A stretch of DNA of 64,000 nt from an uncultured Bacteroidales bacterium (GTDB taxonomy: Bacteria; Bacteroidota; Bacteroidia; Bacteroidales; UBA932), in NCBI GenBank assembly GCA_934700615.1, contig CAKUXR010000013.1:1-64000 (forward strand), read 5' to 3'. The notes below the pieces were generated by a model. The model worked only from the letters and a program-made list of their open reading frames with translations, ran no database searches and was not told where the DNA came from. This document shows, one piece after another, positions 43,180-50,337 of this stretch. Each line of letters opens with the position of its first letter. The stretch's first letter is position 1. A program made the position numbers and the translations under genes.

Positions 43180-46059
43180 ATGGGTAAGAAATTGTTTGTC
43201 ATGGCATTGATGATGCTCATCGGCATCGCGGCGAAGGCTCAGGTAGTCATCCTCAATGACAGTATGTTCGAGGGGCGCATGAGCGAAATCAAGGCCACAG
43301 TCATCGATTCTTTGACCAACGAACCTGTTCCGTTCGCTTCAGTGTACGTAATTCCGGCAAAGGACACCACCATCACCAACTTCACGCTGACTGACGCAAA
43401 GGGAGTGGCGAAACTGGAGGAAGTTCCTTACGGCAACTATGTCTTCCGTGTGGAGATGATGGGTTACAAGGCATTTGTCAAGGAGAGGTATTTCCGTGAG
43501 CGTCAGGCCGATATGGGGACCATCCGTCTCCAGTTGGACAAGAATTACCTGCAGTCGGCCACTATTACCGACGTCGGCAATCCGATAACCATCAAGAAGG
43601 ACACTATCGAGTTCAATGCCACTTCTTTCAGGGTCGGGTCCAATGCCATGCTGAAGGATCTGCTGCAGCGTATGCCGGGAATGGAGATAACGTCTGACGG
43701 CAAGGTGAAGTTCAACGGCGAGACCATCGACAAGCTTACTGTCGGCGGAAGGACTTTCTTCTTCAATGACCAGAGCACGGCATTGAACAACCTCCCGGCT
43801 TCAGTCGTAGATAAGATTCGTGTCATTGACAGGGAATCCGAGCAGACCCGCGCTTCCGGCATTCAGGACGGAAACAGGGAGAAGGTGCTGGATGTGGGAC
43901 TCAAGAAGGAATATGAAGACGGGTGGTTCGGGAATGTCGGACTGAGCGGAGGAACCACGACGGACAAGAAGGACAAGCCGCTCCGTGACAACCGCGGATT
44001 CCTCTATAACGGAAATGCGCTCGTGTCAGCCTATTCCAAGAAAGACCAGGTGACATTCATAGCCAATGGGCTAAATGTGGACAATTCAGGCTCGTCTGTC
44101 GTTATCATTGATGAGAACGGTGAGCGTTCAGACCTGAACCAGGGGCTTTTTTCTGCGGCTCAGGTGGGTTTGAATGCCAATACCAGCCGTATCAAGGATG
44201 TGGAGACCACTGTCAGTGCGAATTATAAGTATTCTGACGTCAATTCAGGAAGCATGTCCGAGAGGACGACATATCAGGATGACGGCAATCTGCTTTCTTC
44301 TTCCAAGAATACGGGAAAACAATATGCCGATGTACTGAATGCCAATCTCGAACTGCAGAAAGAGAAGGGCAAGGTCTGGTTTCATGTCCGTCCGGCCTTC
44401 TCCTACAAGAAGACCGACACATTCGGAGAGGGTTCTTCCGAGACATCCAAGGCCGGGACTTTCGTGAACAGTTCATCTCAGAATTCCCATGAGAAGACAT
44501 TGAGCAACGCAGCTGATTTCGAGGGGGATATCGCGATAAGGGGAATCGGCGGAAAGAAAGGGCGCAATATCCAGACGGGAATCCAGGCGACTTATAATGT
44601 CAACTCGGGCGACAGTGAGGAGTCTTCTCTGCTCAAGATGTCGGGCGGTGACGAGTCCAGGAATATGAACTATCATTCTGACGGACATTCCTATGGGATG
44701 GGCTACATGATCGGTTACACGGAGCCTATCGGAAAGAAATGGACTCTTTCGTCCCAGGTCAAGTTCACATGGAGCAAACAGAACAACGTCCGGGATGCGT
44801 CCGACGCTTCGGGGCGGAATGACTATTTCAGTTCGGAAAGCAGAAACAGGTACATGGAGCAGAGCTATAATCTGACGGCCCAATACCAGTTGGGAAAAAG
44901 AAGCTGGCTCACTCTCGGCGGTATCGTGTTCGGCGTCCTGAATGAAACATATTCAAAGAGTTACGGAATCGAGGATACTGCCGGCAAAGGGGAATGGCTC
45001 TGGTCTGTGTCGCCGACTATGAGGTTCATCCACAGTAAAGGGAACAGCCATTTCAACTTCAATCTCTACGCTTACAGCCAGCGTCCGAGCGCATATAAAA
45101 TGCGTCCGGTCATGAACATTGCGGACCCGTCCAGACCGAGTCTTGGAAATGTCTATCTGGGGCCTTCTACGCAATCGTATTTCTATGCTTCCTGGAACAT
45201 GAACAACCGGGAGCGTTTCACTTCTCTGATGGTCTTTCTGGACGGTTCGCTGACAGCAAGACCGACCAGTTATGCGAGATGGTACGATTCTGACGGCATC
45301 TTGTATTCGTTCCCTGTCAATGCCAGGAAGCCGCGCGCCAATGTGTCTTTGCAGGTCAGTTACACTATGCCTCTCGACAAGAAGAAGAACTGGTCAATGA
45401 CATTGAGCGAAGGTTCGGCCATCAATTCTTCGGTCAGTTACCAGACAAAGGCCACACGCGCAGCGCTGGACAAAGACAGTTTCGATTATTCCGCTTTCAT
45501 GGCTGATTTCTGGGGCAATGCCCATGGCAACCGTTTCTATGACGGTCTGAGCGGTTTCAGGGAGAGCAGTACCCTGTCTTTCCGCGAGAATGTCGGCGTG
45601 AGTGTCAAATATAATCAGGACCATTATTCGTTCCGGTTCGGTGCCAATACAAGAGGTCGCATCTTCCGTTATTCCCTGGACAAGAGCACCAATATGAACA
45701 CGCTGGATACTCGCTTCTTTGCCAGCGGTTCATACACTACCAAGCATGAGTTCGAGTTCAACACGGACCTGACTTACTTCTTTTTCAACGGCTACGCCGA
45801 AGGTTACGGCAAGCCGGAATGGCGCTGGAATGCGGTGGTTTCCAAGAATATCGGAGCGTTCAATCTGAGCATAAGTGTCAATGACATCCTGAACCAGGCG
45901 CGCAATCTTTCCCACACGGTCACTGACAATTATGAGGAGGATACCTATACGCTCATAATGGGCCGCTATATCCTTTTCGGTGTGAAGTGGAATTTCGGCA
46001 AGATGAATGCCGCCAACAGTGCCAGGGCACAGCGCGCCGCGATGGATATGTTGTTCTAA
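43180..46059 (+). CDS. TonB-receptor-like outer-membrane beta-barrel protein
   Basis: A 959-residue outer-membrane protein. After the signal peptide (MGKKLFVMALMMLIGIAAKA) comes a CarboxypepD_reg-like domain (ATVIDSLTNEPVPFASVYVI, ADAKGVAKLEEVPYGNYVF), then a plug-like region (DLLQRMPGMEITSDGKVKFN, KLTVGGRTFFFNDQSTALNN, IRVIDRESEQTRASGI) and a long barrel (OMP_b-brl_3 style). It lacks the SusC signature and has no SusD partner, so it belongs to the broader barrel family that works alone. It faces the fimbrillin operon divergently; whether they are connected is unclear. The gap 46060-46355 contains an inverted-repeat element and a terminator. Confidence 0.85.
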   Translation: MGKKLFVMALMMLIGIAAKAQVVILNDSMFEGRMSEIKATVIDSLTNEPVPFASVYVIPAKDTTITNFTLTDAKGVAKLEEVPYGNYVFRVEMMGYKAFVKERYFRERQADMGTIRLQLDKNYLQSATITDVGNPITIKKDTIEFNATSFRVGSNAMLKDLLQRMPGMEITSDGKVKFNGETIDKLTVGGRTFFFNDQSTALNNLPASVVDKIRVIDRESEQTRASGIQDGNREKVLDVGLKKEYEDGWFGNVGLSGGTTTDKKDKPLRDNRGFLYNGNALVSAYSKKDQVTFIANGLNVDNSGSSVVIIDENGERSDLNQGLFSAAQVGLNANTSRIKDVETTVSANYKYSDVNSGSMSERTTYQDDGNLLSSSKNTGKQYADVLNANLELQKEKGKVWFHVRPAFSYKKTDTFGEGSSETSKAGTFVNSSSQNSHEKTLSNAADFEGDIAIRGIGGKKGRNIQTGIQATYNVNSGDSEESSLLKMSGGDESRNMNYHSDGHSYGMGYMIGYTEPIGKKWTLSSQVKFTWSKQNNVRDASDASGRNDYFSSESRNRYMEQSYNLTAQYQLGKRSWLTLGGIVFGVLNETYSKSYGIEDTAGKGEWLWSVSPTMRFIHSKGNSHFNFNLYAYSQRPSAYKMRPVMNIADPSRPSLGNVYLGPSTQSYFYASWNMNNRERFTSLMVFLDGSLTARPTSYARWYDSDGILYSFPVNARKPRANVSLQVSYTMPLDKKKNWSMTLSEGSAINSSVSYQTKATRAALDKDSFDYSAFMADFWGNAHGNRFYDGLSGFRESSTLSFRENVGVSVKYNQDHYSFRFGANTRGRIFRYSLDKSTNMNTLDTRFFASGSYTTKHEFEFNTDLTYFFFNGYAEGYGKPEWRWNAVVSKNIGAFNLSISVNDILNQARNLSHTVTDNYEEDTYTLIMGRYILFGVKWNFGKMNAANSARAQRAAMDMLF

Positions 46060-46155
46060 GGTCGCGCTTGGTTTCCGTTCTTCGGACGATTTCGATATCC
46101 TGATGGCAGGGAAGCATTGTAAACGGGCTGGACGGGCTTCAACAGGCTTAAACGG

Positions 46156-46315
46156 GCGGGACGGTGCCACATGAGCTATTTTTAATATATTGATTTATAG
46201 CTAGTTACATAATTCCGTGTGGATTCTCGGTTAAAAAAACATCGATAATCCACGCGGTTTTTTAATAGCACCTGATTATCAATGACTTATACGGCCGGCC
46301 GTGGCACCGTCCCGC
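46156..46315. mobile_element. 160-bp segment bounded by perfect 15-bp inverted repeats
   Basis: GCGGGACGGTGCCAC at 46156-46170 is the exact reverse complement of 46301-46315. The interior is AT-rich, has a terminator hairpin, and ends in a CGGCCGGCCG palindrome. Just outside the left end a direct repeat of AAACGGGC...GGACGG occurs (46118-46164). There are no clear target-site duplications, so a MITE-like element is only one reading; a large stem structure is another. Confidence 0.45.
46215..46263 (+). terminator. Rho-independent terminator after the barrel gene
   Basis: CCGTGTGGATT (46215-46225) pairs with AATCCACGCGG (46247-46257, one G-U pair), followed by six T. It lies 155 bp after the stop at 46059, inside the inverted-repeat segment. 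Confidence 0.75.
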
Positions 46316-46355
46316 AAGGTGCCTGGCTGTGATGCGGACGCGGGAGGTGATGTGC

Positions 46356-46562
46356 TTATATCATCAGCATGATGCGGCCTTCTGCTTTCACGAAGGTTTC
46401 CGGGAAGCGCATGACCACGGCATAGACCTGAGCGGATGTCACAGGCTGGCCGTCTTTACGGACATGGAGACGCTGGCGGTTTATGATGTCCGCTATCTGT
46501 TCGGTCCTCAACCCGCCATTGCGCTCGGCAAGGACATATAATATGGCTTCCTCTATTTTCAT
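46356..46562 (-). CDS. Small HARE-HTH-like protein
   Basis: A 68-residue protein. The pattern MKIEEAILYVLAERNGGLRTEQIADIINRQRL...DGQPVTSAQVYAVVMRFPETFVKAEGRIML fits a winged-helix HARE-HTH (HB1/ASXL) domain nearly end to end, usually a DNA-binding or protein-interaction module. In Bacteroidota such tiny stand-alone forms are found as uncharacterised proteins. A plausible promoter lies at 46591-46621. It has no operon partner. Confidence 0.65.
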   Translation of the reverse strand: MKIEEAILYVLAERNGGLRTEQIADIINRQRLHVRKDGQPVTSAQVYAVVMRFPETFVKAEGRIMLMI

Positions 46563-46590
46563 TACCGTTTTACAAAATGTCTAAATCCAT

Positions 46591-46621
46591 GTAAAGATAA
46601 CAAAATTTGGTTTACTTGCAA
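46591..46621 (-). promoter_or_regulatory. Putative promoter of the HARE-HTH-like gene
   Basis: On the minus strand TTGC (46618-46621) and TATCTTTA (46592-46599) are 18 nt apart, close to the Bacteroidales consensus with one mismatch in the -7 box. Confidence 0.4.
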
Positions 46622-46653
46622 GAGAATATTTATACGGGATAAACACACGACGA

Positions 46654-46686
46654 TTGCGGTTTATAAGACACATTTAATTATATTTG
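46654..46686 (+). promoter_or_regulatory. Putative promoter of the S46 peptidase gene
   Basis: TTGC (46654-46657) and the exact -7 match TATATTTG (46679-46686) are 21 nt apart. The ATG at 46841 would then have a leader of about 145 nt. Nothing else is recognised in 46687-46840. Confidence 0.45.
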
Positions 46687-46840
46687 TGAAATTGTGCGTA
46701 TTGCACTGGCATCGGGCTAGGATGCAGTCCGGATTGCGGAGGAGGGCCGACGGCGTAACATTGATACTGATATAGGACAACAAGACCTCGATGCCGGGGA
46801 AGGAAAAGACAGGATAATATTTGAAATCAATAATAACCGC

Positions 46841-48979
46841 ATGACACAAAAAAGATTTTTCAGAAACACACTCGGCGCATTGATAACCACTATGGCGCTG
46901 GGAGTCATTACGGAAACCACGGCTTCGGCAGATGAGGGAATGTGGCTTCCGTCTCTTATTTCAGAGCGTATCGGAGACATGCAGAGCAAGGGATTCAAAC
47001 TCTCGGCTGAGGACATCTACAGCGTGAACCAGGCATCATTGAAAGACGCCGTCGTTCTTTTCGGACGCGGATGCACCGGCGAGGTCATCTCTCCTGAGGG
47101 ACTGCTCCTGACCAATCACCACTGCGGCTACAGCCAGATCCAGCAGCACAGCAGCGTGGAACATGACTATCTGCGCGACGGATTCTGGGCCATGAACCGC
47201 AATGAAGAACTTCCGAACAAGGGCCTTACGGTAAGTTTCCTGGAAAGGATGGACGATGTCACTTCACGGATTCTCGAGGGATACTCCCCTACTTTCACGG
47301 AATCCCAAAGGGACTCTGTCGTAAAGGTCAATTCCGAGAGTCTCATTAAAGAGGTAACCGCTGAGGGAAAGGGACTCAGGGCCACTGTCGAGTCTCTTTA
47401 CTACGGAAACCAGTATTTCCTGTTCCTCTACCGCGAATACAGTGACGTGCGCCTGGTAGGAGCACCGCCGTCATCCATCGGCAAATTCGGCGGAGACACA
47501 GACAACTGGATGTGGCCGCGCCACACAGGCGACTTCTCCATTTTCCGCATCTATGCCGACAAGGAGAACAACCCGGCAGAATATTCCGAGGACAATGTCC
47601 CATACAAGCCGAAGAGATTCTTCAAGATATCTCTCGGAGGCGTCCAGGAAGGCGACTTCACATTCGTATATGGATTTCCAGGAAGGACTCAGGAATACAT
47701 CATGTCAGAAGGTGTGAGATATGTGTCGGAGATTTCCGACCCGGCAAAGATCGCCCTGAGGACAATGAGACTTGACACACAGAAGAAATACATGTCACAG
47801 AGCCAGAAGGTCAGAATCCAGTACTCTTCCAAGAACGCAAGCGTCGCAAATGCCTGGAAAAAATGGCAGGGCGAGATGAAGGGAATCAACCGTCTGGGGA
47901 CCGTTGCTGCAAAGCAGGACTACGAAAAGAGATTCTCGCAGTGGGCCGACGGAACAGCATACAGTTCGATTCTCCCTCGACTGGATTCATTGTACAGCGC
48001 TCTGGAGCCATATTCCTTCGCCAAGGAATACTATGGCGAGACCGCAGCAACCGTCGAACTCGGCAGATTTGCAGCCTCCGCTGCAAAAGAAATTGCCGGC
48101 GGCAACAAAGATAGGGTTAAATCAATGTCAGAGTCCTTCTTCAAGGACTATTACCTTCCTATCGACAAAGAATCTTTCGTAGCCATAATGACCGCATTCG
48201 ACAAAGATGTTCCTGCCGGATTCCATCCGGAATACATGAAAGAAGAATTGGCAAAACACGGAAGCGTCAGCAACTGGGCAGATGCCATTTTCAATGAATC
48301 TGTTTTCGCGGATGCGGAAAAGGTAGCCAAACTCGAGGCATCGGATTCCGCAGCCATGTTTGCTGATCCTGCAGTGAGATTCGCCAATGAGTTCAGAAAG
48401 TGGTATGCAAAAGACGTATATCCTTATGAAAAGCGTCTGAATCAGGAGATTACGCTTCTCTACAGGGATTACATGAGAGGACAGATGGAGTTCGAGCCTA
48501 AGAAGGCTTTCTTCCCTGATGCAAACCTCACTCTCAGAGTGGCTTACGGAAGCATCAGCGGATACTCCCCTGCTGACGGAGCATATTACAAGCCGCAATC
48601 CACTCTCGAGGGCATAATGCAGAAGGACAATCCTGAGATTTTCGACTACAACATCCCTCAGAGACTCCGCGACATCTATGCATCAAAGGATTACGGAAGA
48701 TGGGCGATAACCGGAGACAATGGCCAAAAGACCGTTCCTGTCTGCTTCATCGCAACCAACCACACTTCCGGCGGCAATTCAGGAAGCCCTGTGATAAACA
48801 AGGACGGCAACCTGATAGGCCTGAATTTCGACCGCGTCTGGGAAGGCACGATGAGCGACATCGTATTCGACCCTGACTATTGCCGCAACATTTCGCTCGA
48901 CATCCGCTACGTCCTGTTCACAATCGACAAGCTTGCCGGTGCCGACCACCTGCTGAAGGAAATGGTCTTTGCGGAATAG
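46841..48979 (+). CDS. S46 family dipeptidyl-peptidase, DPP11-like
   Basis: A 712-residue secreted serine peptidase with a signal peptide ending near TTASA-DEG. Peptidase S46 (DPP7/DPP11) signatures are the chymotrypsin-like His in TNHHCGY (His94, followed by Cys95), and the Ser loop SGGNSGSPVIN with Ser647. The specificity position after FD is Arg665 (LNFDRVWEGTMSD); in characterised enzymes an arginine here marks DPP11, which releases Asp/Glu dipeptides, while glycine marks DPP7. It would act in the periplasm on oligopeptides from extracellular proteolysis, consistent with the T9SS subtilisin gene nearby. Single gene between promoter and a strong terminator. Confidence 0.88.
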   Translation: MTQKRFFRNTLGALITTMALGVITETTASADEGMWLPSLISERIGDMQSKGFKLSAEDIYSVNQASLKDAVVLFGRGCTGEVISPEGLLLTNHHCGYSQIQQHSSVEHDYLRDGFWAMNRNEELPNKGLTVSFLERMDDVTSRILEGYSPTFTESQRDSVVKVNSESLIKEVTAEGKGLRATVESLYYGNQYFLFLYREYSDVRLVGAPPSSIGKFGGDTDNWMWPRHTGDFSIFRIYADKENNPAEYSEDNVPYKPKRFFKISLGGVQEGDFTFVYGFPGRTQEYIMSEGVRYVSEISDPAKIALRTMRLDTQKKYMSQSQKVRIQYSSKNASVANAWKKWQGEMKGINRLGTVAAKQDYEKRFSQWADGTAYSSILPRLDSLYSALEPYSFAKEYYGETAATVELGRFAASAAKEIAGGNKDRVKSMSESFFKDYYLPIDKESFVAIMTAFDKDVPAGFHPEYMKEELAKHGSVSNWADAIFNESVFADAEKVAKLEASDSAAMFADPAVRFANEFRKWYAKDVYPYEKRLNQEITLLYRDYMRGQMEFEPKKAFFPDANLTLRVAYGSISGYSPADGAYYKPQSTLEGIMQKDNPEIFDYNIPQRLRDIYASKDYGRWAITGDNGQKTVPVCFIATNHTSGGNSGSPVINKDGNLIGLNFDRVWEGTMSDIVFDPDYCRNISLDIRYVLFTIDKLAGADHLLKEMVFAE

Positions 48980-49022
48980 GTCAATGATACACATGCATAT
49001 GCAAGTTATCCGACTTGCCGAA

Positions 49023-49065
49023 AAACAGCCGTCCTGGAAATCGTGTGTTTACAGGACGGCTGTTT
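49023..49065. terminator. Strong bidirectional terminator hairpin
   Basis: AAACAGCCGTCCTG (49023-49036) pairs perfectly with CAGGACGGCTGTTT (49052-49065) around a 15-nt loop, flanked by A and T runs. It separates the convergent genes ending at 48979 and 49161. Confidence 0.85.
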
Positions 49066-49069
49066 CATA

Positions 49070-49082
49070 CATTGACATTGAC
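49070..49082. repeat. Tandem double copy of the CATTGAC heptamer
   Basis: CATTGACATTGAC, intergenic, immediately after the terminator hairpin. Confidence 0.7.
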
Positions 49083-49160
49083 AACAGGCATTTACTTTTC
49101 GGCCTGTCCAAATATCAGTTCAACGTTCCCGCAGTTTCGGTTAAAGCAGTTACAATTTCC

Positions 49161-50153
49161 TCAGAACCAGACAGATAGTGTTCCGGATGCGGAGTTGTGG
49201 AGCGGAGACGATGACGGAGCGAGTATCCATGCCGCGTCCAGGGTCATGTGCCAGAAACGGAAGCCCAGTCCGACTGAGCCCCAGCACTGCTCTCCTGAAG
49301 AATGACTGCCAAGATGATAGCCGCCACGGGCATAGACCATACGGCGGTATGAGTACTCAGCCCCGAATGATGCTGAGACTCCCCTGTCCGGAGACAGTCC
49401 TCCGCATTCCGGCGCTACCGGGATGTCCAGTGAGGCTCCTGCACGGAAACGGTTATGGCTGCCGAACAGAAGACCTGCCGAAACACCTGCATTGACCTGC
49501 CACGGAAGGCTGCGGCGGCCCGCGCCATAATCCGGAGATGTGCCGAAATTCTTCAGTTGGGCAATAGCGGCCAAGTCCTCAAGCACTCCTGAAAACATGT
49601 GTCGCCAGGCAAGGCCGGCATCGAACGAAACGGCATCGGCAGCATCCCCACAGCCTGGATCCAGACGGAGATACCTTGCCGTCAGGGCTGCCGAGAAGTC
49701 GCTGCAGAACCTGTAGGCATAGCCAGCCTCGAAAGCCATGTCCAGAGGCGATGAGGAATCGTCAATGACATTGCCGTAATCATCGGTCTGCTCGAAAGGA
49801 GGCATTTTAAGAGAGCGCACGCCAAGATAAAAAGTCCCGGCCTTGCGCAAGCCGTATCTGGCTGACATTGAATAAGATGACATTTCGCCTCCGGATACGT
49901 TACGCATCCATGAACGGCAGGAGACACCGGCGGAAAAGCGGTTCAGAGAGAACGGAGCCAATGCGGCATTGTCCAATACGGACACGTCGTCAAGCGACAC
50001 CACACCGGCACCGGCAAGAGACATTGTCCTCGATTCTGCCGGATTTCTCATGAAAGTGCCTGTCTCCTGAGCGGCGGCAGAGACGGAAGCAATGCAGGAA
50101 AAGGCTGCACCGCAGGCAATCAGAATTATATCAATGCTTCTTATCGGTTTCAT
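49161..50153 (-). CDS. PorV/PorQ-like outer-membrane barrel protein
   Basis: A 330-residue protein with signal peptide (CIASVSAAAQ) and a FadL-like barrel pattern. The start of the mature region, FMRNPAESRTMSLAGAGVVS, followed by DNAALAPFSLNRFSAGV, is characteristic of the PorV/PorQ family of type IX secretion. Such proteins carry or process cargo bearing a C-terminal sorting domain. It lies on the same strand directly after the T9SS subtilisin, separated only by the repeat element at 50171-50337. Assignment to PorV rather than PorQ or a paralog is open. Confidence 0.7.
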   Translation of the reverse strand: MKPIRSIDIILIACGAAFSCIASVSAAAQETGTFMRNPAESRTMSLAGAGVVSLDDVSVLDNAALAPFSLNRFSAGVSCRSWMRNVSGGEMSSYSMSARYGLRKAGTFYLGVRSLKMPPFEQTDDYGNVIDDSSSPLDMAFEAGYAYRFCSDFSAALTARYLRLDPGCGDAADAVSFDAGLAWRHMFSGVLEDLAAIAQLKNFGTSPDYGAGRRSLPWQVNAGVSAGLLFGSHNRFRAGASLDIPVAPECGGLSPDRGVSASFGAEYSYRRMVYARGGYHLGSHSSGEQCWGSVGLGFRFWHMTLDAAWILAPSSSPLHNSASGTLSVWF

Positions 50154-50170
50154 ATTATGATAATCTACAG

Positions 50171-50337
50171 TTTAGTAACCTTCAAAAAATAACCTGCATC
50201 ATCTTAAGGAATCTTTTCGGTCTATATCTTTTTTCTCATCAGTCGTGTACGTCCAGTACACTCCTTCTTCGAAAACAGATCTATCCTCGAAAATCTTCTC
50301 TTAATCTGAGGCAACTTATTTTTTTCATGTTACTTAA
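50171..50337 (+). repeat. Palindromic repeat element, copy B (about 167 bp)
   Basis: Same family and orientation as 20829-20993. Left arm TTTAGTAACCTTCAAAAAAT then CCTGCATCATCTTAAG; right arm, read on the other strand, TTAAGTAACATG and GCCTCAGATTAAGAG. The core has TCTTTTCGGTCTATAT, GTGTAC-GTCCA-GTACAC and CTCGAAAATC. The right end provides the last codon and stop of the subtilisin gene. It fills the spacer between the subtilisin and the PorV-like gene. Confidence 0.75.
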
